64,000 nucleotides of DNA. It comes from Leucobacter coleopterorum. Its GTDB lineage: Bacteria > Actinomycetota > Actinomycetes > Actinomycetales > Microbacteriaceae. This document shows positions 1-8,439 of the stretch, in pieces. Below the pieces are notes generated by a model. The model searched no databases. It was not told the DNA's origin and was given only the letters and a program-made list of their open reading frames with translations. The stretch spans positions 1,612,001-1,676,000 of the forward strand of contig NZ_CP049933.1 of the NCBI RefSeq assembly GCF_011382985.1. The letters are read 5' to 3'. A program made the translations under genes and the position numbers. Positions within the stretch are counted from its first letter, which is position 1. Each line of letters opens with the position of its first letter.

Positions 1-2
1 GC

Positions 3-155
3 GTTTCCAGAAGGGGTCACGATGCATCGGTACTCGGTGCGACACTGAGGAGCGCGCGTAAATACTCAACCGTTCGCTTCGAAGGATACCTTTGGGGCAA
101 ACAAACACTGCAAGGCCTGACGCCGCTGAGTTGGGAAGTCAAGAAGGCGAGGTGA
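3..155 (+). other. Open frame entering from the edge, cut by the IS
   Basis: An open frame runs in from the window edge and ends at TGA 153-155. That stop is supplied by the first bases of the insertion sequence. The last residues (a Leu-Gln-Gly-Leu-Thr-Pro-Leu stretch near the end) faintly resemble the C-terminus of an IS3-type transposase, but no start or catalytic part is visible. It may be a disrupted older mobile gene or chance. I see nothing else in the first 150 bases. Confidence 0.2.
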
Positions 156-210
156 CTCATATAAATATGCCCGCGTAACGTCTTCGGTGACTCACGAAGA
201 AATGCCCGCG
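153..210 (+). repeat. Left IS end: two direct 23-bp motifs
   Basis: Copies lie at 153-175 and 188-210. Both read TGACTCA, then 8 variable bases, then TGCCCGCG. The pitch is 35 bp. They match, inverted, the pair at 1518-1575 and are probably transposase binding sites. Confidence 0.8.
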
Positions 211-220
211 TAGTGCGAGC

Positions 221-1498
221 CTAGCTTGCTCGTTTCTTCGGCGCAGTCTTGACGGGTTTCACGCCCTGGGAAGGGTCTGGAGCTTTGGCGAGTTCCGCGG
301 CTTCCAGGGTACGAGTTTTGTGCGCGGCAAGATATGTGAGGCGCTGTTGGATTCGGTCGATGTCGCGGGCGATACGGGCGGGGTTCAGTCTGTTGCGGTA
401 TGCGATCAGTTCGGCGGTTTTCTTGGGTGTGAGGATCCCGGACGTGAGGAGCCGATCGAACGGAGTCTGGAGATCATCGTAGACGCGTTTGCGGCGGCCT
501 TTCGTGTCCGTGGTCCAGCCGACAGGTTTCTTTGTCGCGGTGAGGTAGTTATGGCGGTCATTCACGTGCTGCCATAGCTCGTTCAGGAGCTTCAACTGTG
601 GGAGCGCGTCGTATCTCCAGTAGAACCCATACCTGCGCACGATCTGGTTGTTCTTTGACTCGATCGTGGCCTGATCGTTTTTCTTGTGTGGCCGTGACCT
701 TGTGAAATAGATATCCAGCTCGGCCGCCCACCCGATGATGTCGTAGTTGATGAACTCGGACCCGTTGTCGAAGTCCACGCCGGTTACCTCGTAAGGGATC
801 TCACTGATGAACCGGTTCAGAGCGTCACGGATATGCAGGTGGGCGTTGTTACGGATCGAGCAGGTGTAGGTCCACCCGATATGCATATCGGTGAGATCAA
901 CGGTCCGACAGAACTCGCCCTTCAACACGGGTCCGCAGTGTGCGACGGTGTCGCCCTCAAAGAACCCTGGTACTGCTTCCACCTCGTCCCCGGCTTTGCG
1001 GACGGTGATCGAGTTGCGAAGTAACGGTCCCGGGGTGGTAGACGTGATCCCTCGGAGTGGGTCTTTCGCTCGAGCGGGTGCGAGGTACCGGTCGATCGTT
1101 GCCGGTGACATCATGAGGAGTTCATCAGCCACCTGGTGACTGTACCTGCCCTTACCTGGGACGAGTTCACCGTGCGCTTCCAGTAACATCAGCTGCAGTT
1201 CCATCGTCGCGGCAAGATACTTCCCGCTCACCCCGCCCGCGAACGCCCATACCTTTTGCAACACCTTGAGCGGGTCATAGGAATACCTCAGCGGCCGCGG
1301 TTTCCGCTTCCTGACTCCAACGCGACGAGGTTTTAGGCCGCTTTTCAATTGGCGGCGGGCGTTATCTCGCGACCAACCCGTGATCGCGCACACCTCATCA
1401 AGAAGGGTGCCTTTGTCTTTCTTCGCGGCCGCCTGATACTGCTTCGCGAACTTCCTCGTGATCTCATGTCTGGCACGCATCGATAACTCACTTCCCAT
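221..1498 (-). CDS. DDE integrase/transposase (rve superfamily)
   Basis: This 425-residue protein would cut and join the ends of the surrounding element. A helix-turn-helix-like N-terminal region (about residues 30-60, containing GWSRDNARRQL) precedes a basic stretch. A retroviral-integrase fold then carries Asp183 (in EGDTVAH), Asp244 (in DFDNGSEF) and Glu280 (in NDQATIESKNN), a DD(35)E spacing. The C-terminus is Lys-rich. ATG 1498 is the chosen start; it lies just inside the right-end motifs, so the promoter would overlap the transposase binding sites. The frame is complete with no second ORF, which argues against IS3 or IS21. The exact IS family cannot be settled by reading alone. Confidence 0.85.
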   Translation of the reverse strand: MGSELSMRARHEITRKFAKQYQAAAKKDKGTLLDEVCAITGWSRDNARRQLKSGLKPRRVGVRKRKPRPLRYSYDPLKVLQKVWAFAGGVSGKYLAATMELQLMLLEAHGELVPGKGRYSHQVADELLMMSPATIDRYLAPARAKDPLRGITSTTPGPLLRNSITVRKAGDEVEAVPGFFEGDTVAHCGPVLKGEFCRTVDLTDMHIGWTYTCSIRNNAHLHIRDALNRFISEIPYEVTGVDFDNGSEFINYDIIGWAAELDIYFTRSRPHKKNDQATIESKNNQIVRRYGFYWRYDALPQLKLLNELWQHVNDRHNYLTATKKPVGWTTDTKGRRKRVYDDLQTPFDRLLTSGILTPKKTAELIAYRNRLNPARIARDIDRIQQRLTYLAAHKTRTLEAAELAKAPDPSQGVKPVKTAPKKRAS

Positions 1499-1517
1499 GA
1501 AACTGATGATTCCGTTT

Positions 1518-1575
1518 CGCGGGCAGTTTTAAGTGAGGCACCGAAAGTATTTCGCGGGCAAAATACGTGAGGTTC
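1518..1575 (-). repeat. Right IS end: two direct 23-bp motifs
   Basis: Minus-strand copies lie at 1518-1540 and 1553-1575. They read (T/A)(G/A)CCTCAC, variable bases, then TGCCCGCG. The 35-bp pitch equals that of the left end. The outermost copy defines the probable tip. Confidence 0.78.
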
Positions 1576-1607
1576 GTCGGAAGGGCTCAGTTTATAGCTG
1601 CAGGCTG

Positions 1608-1613
1608 TAAAAT
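1608..1613 (+). promoter_or_regulatory. Possible -10 box (TAAAAT)
   Basis: TAAAAT lies 44 bp before the ATG at 1658, just outside the IS end. A good -35 is not obvious. It could serve the small gene that follows. Confidence 0.3.
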
Positions 1614-1657
1614 GCGCCTAACTATATATTTCAAGAATAACCCAAGGACAATTTACT

Positions 1658-2085
1658 ATGACCTCAAACTCTTGGTCCGGCACGGGAACCCTTGAAGACC
1701 CTTGGGTTCTTCAGACCGCCCCCTGTCATCCAGCTACACAATGTATCGCGATGACTCGGTTGAGCCCGCGCTACTTATCTGTCAGGTTGGTACAACCAAG
1801 CTGAGTTATCTTGCTCGGGCGATCGATGACCTTCATGCCGAACTCTTAAGACGGGCAGATTGGGTGCTGCTTGGGTCCGCTGACGAAAAGAAGGAGCCAG
1901 CTGAAGGGACCCTTGAAGCCTGGGGACGCTCGCCCGAAAACCCTGTTGGCGGTTGGTACGGACAGCGCAAGGGGTACCGTGGCCGCTTCGGCATGTACAT
2001 ACCACCACTCTTGGAGGCCCTTGGTCTCATTGAGCTCGAACACAACGCCCGGAACAACCGTGCTAAGGCAATTGAGGTTGAATAA
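1658..2085 (+). CDS. Small unknown protein, frameshifted (DUF6855-like)
   Basis: About 142 residues after repair. ATG 1658 follows an AAGGA ribosome-binding site and opens with MTSNSWSGTGTLEDPW. That frame dies soon after the C run at 1719-1723. Adding one C joins it to the frame that continues through YTMYRDD and RRADWVLLGSADE to the stop at 2083-2085. Both halves look like one family of small actinobacterial proteins that I know, from memory, as DUF6855; the function is not known. It has no signal peptide or membrane segment. It sits between the IS and a decayed DUF1801 gene, a small accessory patch. The frameshift matches the homopolymer undercalls seen across the window, so the gene may be intact. 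Confidence 0.6.
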
Positions 2086-2087
2086 TT

Positions 2088-2453
2088 TTGAGAATCAATC
2101 AGTCTGATGACGTTGATGTCTGGTTCAAACACTATGACAACCCGCAAAAAGAACTTGTTCAAGCTGTCCGCGACGCAATTCTTGACGCTGATCCCCGGGT
2201 GCTTTAGGTCATTAAGTGGCAGGCACCAACGTTTGTCTATAGAGGCAATATTGCGTCTTTTTACCCGAAGACCAAAACCCATGTCTCATTGATGTTTCAT
2301 CACGGGGCTGCAATGACTGATGCCCACAACCTACTCGAAGGTACCGGCAGGGTCTCAAGAGTGATTCGATTTCAAAACGAGGCAGATCTTGAGAACAAGC
2401 GCCAGTCACTCCAGGAGCTCATCGTCAGTTGGATAGCTGACCACGATGACTGA
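2088..2453 (+). pseudogene. DUF1801 (YdhG-like) protein with in-frame TAG
   Basis: Reading from TTG 2088 gives a DUF1801-type protein of about 121 residues, including the family hallmark KWQAPTF and a C-terminal helix ending SWIADHDD. An in-frame TAG at 2205-2207 interrupts it just before VIKWQAPTF, where relatives usually have Glu; a single G-to-T change would explain it. Unlike the other defects in the window this is a substitution, so it may be a real pseudogene. The TTG start lies 2 bp past the preceding stop, suggesting a shared transcript. DUF1801 proteins adopt a YdhG/SufE-like fold of unclear function. Confidence 0.65.
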
Positions 2454-2492
2454 GTGGGTGTACAGCTGCGAGAATAGCCAGCCACTTGTGGT

Positions 2493-2564
2493 GGGCCCTG
2501 CCGGGATCGAACCGACGACATCCACGGTGTAAACGTGGCGCTCTACCAGCTGAGCTAAAGGCCC
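2493..2564 (-). tRNA. tRNA-Val (anticodon TAC)
   Basis: A 72-nt cloverleaf on the minus strand. The 7-bp acceptor stem includes G-T pairs, the D arm is GCTC/GAGC, and the anticodon stem CCACG/CGTGG encloses loop TTTACAC, giving anticodon TAC (valine, GTA codons). The T arm is GTCGG TTCGATC CCGGC. No CCA is encoded. The 190 bases between it and the peroxiredoxin gene hold no gene that I can see. Confidence 0.95.
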
Positions 2565-2757
2565 TACGTCCGCGAAGCGAACTCCCCCATCTTAGGGGAA
2601 AAACTTGCGCGGTACGAAATCAGCGTAAACCCGGGAGTGCTCCCGCGTGTCGGGCAGCGTTGCACGCTCGGCCGGTACTGAACACCTAGCCGGTTGGCAT
2701 GCGGTGATTATAGCCGGCTGAGCACTCAGTGCCGGGTGAGCGTACGAGCAAGCAGCA

Positions 2758-3213
2758 CTAGACCAGCTCAAGTGCCTCACGGTACGCAGCAAAGTCGCGG
2801 GCCTCACCTGGTGCGGTCTCGAAAGAAGCCAGCACGCGACGGTCGGCGCCAACCACAACAGTCGCCCGGGTCGCGATCCCGCGCTCCTCAACGAATGCGT
2901 CGTAGACCTGCGCGACCCCACCGTGCGGCCAGAAGTCAGACAGGATCGAGAACTCATAACCCTCCTGCTCGGCCCAGGCCCGCAGCGCAAAGGTCGAATC
3001 TACGGAAATGCCGAGCAGCTGCACCTTACTGTCCGCAAACACTGAAAGGTTGTCGCGCAACTCGCACAGCTCTCCAGTGCAGATGCCGGAGAACGCGAGC
3101 GGGAAGAATACAAGTGCGACCGGGCCCTCGGCTACAAGTTCAGAGAGGGTTAGTTCTGCGCCGTGTTGATCGGACAGAGTGAAATCAGGCGCTTCCGCGC
3201 CAACCTGAAGCAC
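2758..3213 (-). CDS. Peroxiredoxin, AhpE/AhpC-TSA type
   Basis: About 151 residues, reducing peroxides in the cytoplasm. The thioredoxin-fold core begins GAEAPDFTLSDQHG. The peroxidatic cysteine is near residue 45 in FSGICTGEL, with a second Cys five residues later that could be a resolving residue. The PLAFSGIC context resembles mycobacterial AhpE. GTG 3213 is chosen because AAGGAGG (ending near 3221) lies about 7 nt upstream; GTG 3216 is an alternative, but only 4 nt away. The frame is open much further upstream, but that part overlaps the aceE start region and has no family similarity. It is transcribed divergently from aceE. Confidence 0.85.
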   Translation of the reverse strand: MLQVGAEAPDFTLSDQHGAELTLSELVAEGPVALVFFPLAFSGICTGELCELRDNLSVFADSKVQLLGISVDSTFALRAWAEQEGYEFSILSDFWPHGGVAQVYDAFVEERGIATRATVVVGADRRVLASFETAPGEARDFAAYREALELV

Positions 3214-3465
3214 CACTGTGCCTCCTTCCGACGCCGCAGCGTCATTTTTAACAAGAGTCGCACTAACACTATCGAGCGACTTCAAAGCAAGAAATCTCAG
3301 AGTAGGCCGAAGATTGTACAGTTTTGACTTACCTCTCCAGCGGAATCCCGGTTTTGTCGTTGGTTTTCGATAGTCTTGATCGAGACCCGCGGACCAGCGG
3401 GCCCCTCGTGCAGCGCACGGGCGCACTATCTCGCGCCCATGGCTCATGGTGAATGGAGAACAATC
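3214..3465. promoter_or_regulatory. Divergent promoter region, peroxiredoxin / aceE
   Basis: This 250-bp non-coding gap must carry both promoters. A TAGTCT at 3371-3376 could be a plus-strand -10 box for aceE, but no good -35 is present at the right distance. A small CCCGC...GCGGG dyad lies downstream in the putative aceE leader. Nothing else is recognisable. Confidence 0.35.
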
Positions 3466-6190
3466 TTGGCTGTGAACACACAGGATCCCTACGCCCCCGA
3501 TCACGACGATCTGGATCCAGAGGAGACCGCCGAGTGGCGCGATTCGCTCGATGCCGTTGTAGAAGAGCGCGGCGCTGGTCGCGGCCGCGACATCATGACG
3601 AGCCTGCTTGACCGATCCCGTCAGCTGCACCTCAACGTGCCGCAGGTGCCCACCACCGACTACGTGAACACAATCGCTTCAGACGACGAGCCTGAGTTTG
3701 AGGGCAACGAGATTCTTGAGCGCAACTACCGCTCTTGGATTCGTTGGAATGCCGCCATGACGGTGCATCGCGCACAGCGCCCCGGTATCGGCGTTGGCGG
3801 CCACATCTCAACGTACGCTTCTGCTGCCTCACTCTACGAGGTCGGCTTCAATCACTTCTTCCGCGGTCAGGATCACCCCGGCGGTGGCGACCAAATCTTC
3901 GTGCAGGGCCACGCCTCCCCCGGCATGTACGCTCGCGCATTCCTTGAGGGACGTCTCAGCGCGGATCAGCTCGACGGTTTCCGCCAGGAGAAGTCGCACC
4001 TTGGCGGTGGGCTCCCCAGCTACCCGCACCCCCGACTGGCTCCAGACTTCTGGCAGTTCCCGACGGTGTCGATGGGCCTCGGCCCGATCAATGCGATTTA
4101 CCAGGCTCAGCTCAACAAGTACCTGACAAATCGCGGCATCAAAGACGCCTCAGACCAGCACGTCTGGGCATTCCTTGGTGACGGAGAGATGGATGAGGTC
4201 GAGAGCCGCGGCCAACTGCAGGTCGCAGCAAACGAGGGCCTCGACAACCTCACCTTCGTGATCAACTGCAACCTGCAGCGCCTCGACGGCCCAGTGCGTG
4301 GCAACGGCAAGATCATCCAGGAACTCGAGAGCTACTTCCGTGGTGCGGGCTGGAACGTTATCAAGGTGGTCTGGGGTCGCGAGTGGGACGACCTGCTCGC
4401 CCGCGACACCGATGGCGCTCTGCTGAACCTCATGAACACCACCCCGACGGTGACTTCCAGACCTACAAGGCCGAAAGTGGCGGGTTTGTTCGTGAGCACT
4501 TCTTCGGTCGTGACGAGCGCACGCTCGGTCTCGTTGAGAACTACACCGACGAGCAGATATGGGGTCTACGCCGCGGTGGCCACGACTACCGCAAGGTCTA
4601 CGCCGCTTACAAGGCTGCCACCGAGCACAAGGGTCGCCCGACGGTCATCCTCGCCAAGACCATTAAGGGTTACGGCCTCGGCCCGCACTTCGAGGGCCGC
4701 AACGCGACCCACCAGATGAAGAAGATGACGCTGGAAGACCTCAAGCTCTTCCGCGACACCATGCACATCCCGATCTCTGATGCGCAGCTTGAGGCTGATC
4801 CGTACCTGCCGCCCTACTACCACCCTGGCGAGAACGATGAGGCGATTCAGTACATCCACGAGCGTCGTCGCGAGCTTGGCGGGTACCTGCCCGAGCGCCG
4901 CACGAAGCACACGGAGCTGGCGCTGCCTGAGCCGAAGAGCTACGCGATCGCTGCTAAGGGATCGGGCACGCAGGAGGCCGCCACCACGATGGTCTTCGTG
5001 CGTATGCTCAAAGACCTGATGCGCGACAAGAACATGGGCTCGCGATTTGTGCCGATCATTCCTGACGAGGCGCGCACCTTTGGCATGGACTCGTACTTCC
5101 CAACCTCGAAGATCTACAACCCGCACGGCCAGAACTACGTTTCGGTCGACCGCGAGTTGCTGCTCGCCTACAAAGAGAGCCCGCAGGGCGTGCTGCTGCA
5201 CGTCGGCATCAACGAGGCCGGCGCGACCGCAGCTTTCACCGCAGTCGGAACGTCGTATTCCACTCACGGCGAGCCGTTGATCCCGATCTACATCTTCTAC
5301 TCGATGTTCGGTTTCCAGCGCACCGGTGATGCGTTCTGGGCTGCTGGTGATCAGATGGCACGAGGCTTCATTCTGGGCGCAACCGCGGGTCGCACAACAC
5401 TTACCGGTGAAGGTCTGCAGCACGCTGATGGCCACTCGATGGCACTTGCTGCAACGAACCCCGCCGTTGTTGCCTACGATCCCGCATACGGGTACGAAAT
5501 CGGACACATCATGCGCTCCGGTGTCGAGCGCATGTACGGCGGCGAGCACCCAGATCCGAACGTGATGTACTACCTCACCATCTACAACGAGCCGATCGTG
5601 CACCCGGCCGAGCCGGAAAACGTTGATGTCGAGGGCATCATTCGTGGCATGCACCTGGTCAGCCCCGCCGCCGAGGGGCGCACGCAGCGCAGATCCTCGC
5701 CTCGGGTGTTGCTGTTCCCTGGGCGATCGAGGCGCAAGAGATTCTCGCTCGCGACTGGAATGTGGCAGCCGACGTGTGGAGCGTAACGAGCTGGAACGAG
5801 CTCAGTCGCGATGGTGTTGCTGCTGAGGACCACAATTTCCGCCACATGGACCAGCCCGTTCGGGTACCCTATCTGGCCGAGAAGCTTGCGGGCCACGACG
5901 GTCCCGTTGTCGCCGTGAGCGACTGGGCCAAGTTGGTTCCTGAGCAGATCCGTCCGTTTGTGCCCGGTGACTACTCGGTGCTTGGTGCTGACGGCTTCGG
6001 CTTCTCGGACACGCGCCAGGCCGCGCGTCGTTACTTCGGCATCGACCGCGAGTCGGTCGTTGTGAAGGTGCTGCAGCGGCTTGCTGCTCAGGGCAAGATC
6101 GACGCCGACATTCCGGCGAAGGCTGCCGAGCAATACAAGCTCAACGACGTCAACGCTGGTTCGACCGGCGGCGCTGGCGGAGAGGCCTAG
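3466..6190 (+). CDS. aceE: Pyruvate dehydrogenase E1 (homodimeric), two frameshifts
   Basis: Thiamine-diphosphate E1 that decarboxylates pyruvate and acetylates the E2 lipoyl domain, supplying acetyl-CoA. After repair it is about 908 residues, normal for AceE. Visible signatures are the [22 protein letters not shown] segment in part (HxxFRG motif), [12 protein letters not shown] (ThDP/Mg motif region), KTIKGYGLG, and the C-terminal SWNELSRDG region. TTG 3466 is chosen, 7 nt after GGAG; GTG 3472 is close behind. Two defects break it: a C run at 4442-4445 (inside [11 protein letters not shown]) and a G run at 5675-5678. Adding one base at each gives an uninterrupted AceE. Three separate proteins are unlikely, because each piece lacks essential parts. 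Confidence 0.9.
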
Positions 6191-6201
6191 GCGGGGCATC
6201 C

Positions 6202-7425
6202 GTGGCTGAGCGCTCAAAAGAACAGGAGCTTGCCTGGTTGCGTACCATCGCGGGTGAGCTTGCCACGCAGACCATCGCGCGGCTCGACGAGACCCTGCCC
6301 TGGTACGGCAACATGCCGCCGAGCCGTCGCTCGGCGGTGGGTCTCGTCGCCCAAACCGGCATTAGCTCGTTCATTCAGTGGTACGAGAACCCCTCGGCAA
6401 CGCCGTGGATCGCCTCTGACGTGTTCAGCTCGGCGCCCCGCGAGCTGCTGCGCTCGATCAGCCTGCAGGAAACCCTGCAGCTGATTCGCGTGGTGGTATC
6501 CGTAGTTGAGGATCGTGTGGCGCCTCGAAGCGAGGCGCTGCGCGAGGCGATCTTGCACTACTCACGTGACGTAGCGTTTGCCGCCGCCGATGTGTACGCG
6601 CGCGCCGCCGAGGCCAGGGGGCTCTGGGACGCGCGCCTTGAAGCACTTGTGGTTGATTCGATCCTTACCGGTGAGTCTGACGACGAACTGCCGAGCAGGA
6701 TCGCGGCGCTCGGTTGGCACGGAGACGGTGAGGCCGCGGTGTTAGTTGGCACCTCGGAGCGCTTCGTTGACGTTGATCAGCTCCGCAGGCTCGCACGACA
6801 CGCCGGTGCAGATCTGCTTATCGGTCTGCAGGGCACACGACTCGTCGTTGTGCTTGGACGCATGCCTGTGCCCGTCAAGGACGCGAACGGCGTCGAATCT
6901 GCGCCACTGAGCTTTCTGGAAATCGCGCAGCGGCTCTCCGAGAGCTTTTCAGACGGACCGCTGGTGCTCGGACCCACGGTCGAGAACCTCGTTGAGGCCT
7001 CCCGCAGCGCTCGTGCAGCGCTCGCCGGGGTTGCCGTGGCGCGTGCCTGGCGTAACTCTCCGCGGCCGGTGCTGGCTGATGACCTTCTCCCTGAGCGTGC
7101 ACTCGCGGGCGACGGACTGGCGAGGCGCACACTCATCGAGCAGATCTATGAACCTCTCGCAGCCCAGTCGGGTGAGCTCATGGAGACGCTGTGGTGCTAC
7201 CTCGATAATGGGCGATCGCTCGAAGCGACAGCGCGTGAGCTATTTGTGCACCCGAATACTGTGCGTTACAGGCTGAAAAAGGTCTCCGAGATCATCGGGT
7301 GGAACGCCACCGGTGCGCGCGAGGCACTTATTCTGCAGTCCGCGCTTATCGCTGGTTCCATTGCCCAGCATGGAGCCCGTCGCTCCTCCGTGTCGAGGGA
7401 ACGCACCGTAACCACCAAAAAATGA
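6202..7425 (+). CDS. fasR: PucR/CdaR-type regulator of fatty-acid synthesis
   Basis: A 407-residue cytoplasmic regulator directly upstream of fabD. The C-terminus holds the PucR-type helix-turn-helix (SLEATARELFVHPNTVRYRLKK in part, about residues 335-360). The middle resembles a GGDEF-like/PucR sensory region and the N-terminus is all-alpha. In Streptomyces coelicolor the equivalent gene beside fabD encodes FasR, an activator of the fab operon; the same position and architecture suggest the same job here. GTG 6202 is used; no strong ribosome-binding site precedes it, and it lies 11 bp after aceE, so translational coupling is possible. It may also respond to acetyl-CoA or acyl-CoA status, but the effector is unknown. 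Confidence 0.82.
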   Translation: MAERSKEQELAWLRTIAGELATQTIARLDETLPWYGNMPPSRRSAVGLVAQTGISSFIQWYENPSATPWIASDVFSSAPRELLRSISLQETLQLIRVVVSVVEDRVAPRSEALREAILHYSRDVAFAAADVYARAAEARGLWDARLEALVVDSILTGESDDELPSRIAALGWHGDGEAAVLVGTSERFVDVDQLRRLARHAGADLLIGLQGTRLVVVLGRMPVPVKDANGVESAPLSFLEIAQRLSESFSDGPLVLGPTVENLVEASRSARAALAGVAVARAWRNSPRPVLADDLLPERALAGDGLARRTLIEQIYEPLAAQSGELMETLWCYLDNGRSLEATARELFVHPNTVRYRLKKVSEIIGWNATGAREALILQSALIAGSIAQHGARRSSVSRERTVTTKK

Positions 7426-7427
7426 GC

Positions 7428-7476
7428 ACTTCCTACAACGATTTCCCGAATTTGTGGTGTCGTATATGCAGGAAGT
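7428..7476. promoter_or_regulatory. Inverted repeat in the fasR-fabD gap
   Basis: ACTTCCTACA (7428-7437) and TGCAGGAAGT (7467-7476) are inverted arms matching at 9 of 10 positions, 29 bp apart. They sit in the 79-bp gap before fabD. No T run follows, so this looks more like a DNA operator than a terminator. It is the natural candidate for the FasR binding site. Confidence 0.45.
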
Positions 7477-7504
7477 TCGTCAATGATCTGAGAAACTGGA
7501 ACAC

Positions 7505-8422
7505 GTGATTGTCATCGCTTGCCCTGGACAGGGCTCTCAGACCCCTGGCTTTTTGAACGAGTGGCTCGAATTGCCTGGCGCCCGCGAGGCGCTCGGTGTA
7601 GCGTCAGATCGCGCCGAAGTGGATCTGATTCAACACGGAACCGTTAGCGACGCTGACACGATTCGCGACACCGCTATCGCGCAGCCGCTGATCGTGGCAG
7701 CGAGCCTTCTCGCTTGGAGGCAGCTATCTGCACTGACTGCACTGAACGGTGCAGGCGTAGCGGGACACTCTGTTGGCGAGTTCGCCGCGGCTGCGGTCGC
7801 CGGAGTGCTGAGCGAGGGTGATGCCCTACAGCTCGTGGGTGTGCGCGGTCGCGCGATGGCCGAGGTCGCTGCCCAGGTCGAGACTGGCATGGCAGCGGTT
7901 GTTGGTGGTGTTGAAGACGATGTGCTCGCGAAGATCGATGCGCACGGACTCACCCCCGCAAACCGCAACGGCGGTGGCCAAATCGTCGCTGCTGGTGCCC
8001 TGTCGGCGCTTGACGCGCTCGCGGAAGACACCCCTCGTGGTGCACGCGTCATCAAGTTGCAGGTTGCCGGTGCGTTCCACACCTCGTACATGGCGAGTGC
8101 GATCCCGACCCTTCAGACAGCGTCTGACGGTGTCGTAGCGGCTGATCCTGACCGCCCACTGTGGACCAACAGCGACGGTTCCCTGGTGACCAGCGGCCCG
8201 GATTACGTGAGGCTGCTGGTCTCGCAGGTCGCCAACCCTGTGCGCTGGGACGCGTGCATGGCGAGCTTCCGAAGTGCCGGTATCACCGGCCTCATCGAAC
8301 TTGCGCCCGCTGGCGCGCTCACCGGGATCGCCAAGCGTGCGCTGAAGGGTGTTCCCACCGTCGCCGTGAAGACCCCAGCAGATCTTGAGGCAGCGGTCGC
8401 GCTCGTCGCGGACGCCGCCTAA
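7505..8422 (+). CDS. fabD: Malonyl-CoA:ACP transacylase
   Basis: Transfers malonate from CoA to acyl carrier protein, loading the type II fatty-acid synthase. At 305 residues the length is typical. The N-terminal PGQGSQ loop is at residues 7-12, the nucleophile is Ser89 in GHSVGEF, and a catalytic His lies in AGAFHTSYM. GTG 7505 begins the conserved MIVIACPGQGSQ and is the only sensible start. It opens the fab cluster; fabH follows after 17 bp with a GAAAGGA ribosome-binding site. Expression is probably controlled by FasR through the upstream gap. Confidence 0.95.
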   Translation: MIVIACPGQGSQTPGFLNEWLELPGAREALGVASDRAEVDLIQHGTVSDADTIRDTAIAQPLIVAASLLAWRQLSALTALNGAGVAGHSVGEFAAAAVAGVLSEGDALQLVGVRGRAMAEVAAQVETGMAAVVGGVEDDVLAKIDAHGLTPANRNGGGQIVAAGALSALDALAEDTPRGARVIKLQVAGAFHTSYMASAIPTLQTASDGVVAADPDRPLWTNSDGSLVTSGPDYVRLLVSQVANPVRWDACMASFRSAGITGLIELAPAGALTGIAKRALKGVPTVAVKTPADLEAAVALVADAA

Positions 8423-8439
8423 CCGAAAGGAACTCGCAG

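Larger units (their letters stand above)
153..1575 (-). mobile_element. Insertion sequence with doubled end motifs
   Basis: A single transposase gene is bracketed by ends that each carry two copies of a 23-bp motif. The copies point inward as inverted sets and have the same 35-bp pitch at both ends. Outer limits are taken from the outermost motifs (153 and 1575), so the true tips could lie a few bases outside. I could not identify a convincing target-site duplication. The transposase frame is intact, so the element may be active. Family assignment is uncertain (IS481/IS1202-like or another rve-type group). Confidence 0.75.

Noticed and set aside
2502..2600. Prophage or genomic-island attachment at tRNA-Val
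   Set aside because: No integrase of the tyrosine or serine type and no repeated tRNA 3' end in the window.
2592..2990. Minus-strand open frame across the tRNA-peroxiredoxin gap
   Set aside because: Lies in another frame of the peroxiredoxin gene, low-complexity Arg/Ser composition, no start signal.
3214..3630. Long N-terminal extension of the peroxiredoxin
   Set aside because: It overlaps the aceE start region, has no family similarity, and a good ribosome-binding site precedes the internal GTG.
4566..5654. Long antisense frame in aceE (362 codons)
   Set aside because: Typical antisense shadow of a GC-rich gene; no ribosome-binding site or recognisable domain.
3466..6190. Programmed frameshifting or three separate genes in aceE
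   Set aside because: Both breaks are at 4-base runs with no slippery heptamer, and the same -1 defect recurs in 15 unrelated genes. The pieces lack essential AceE parts.
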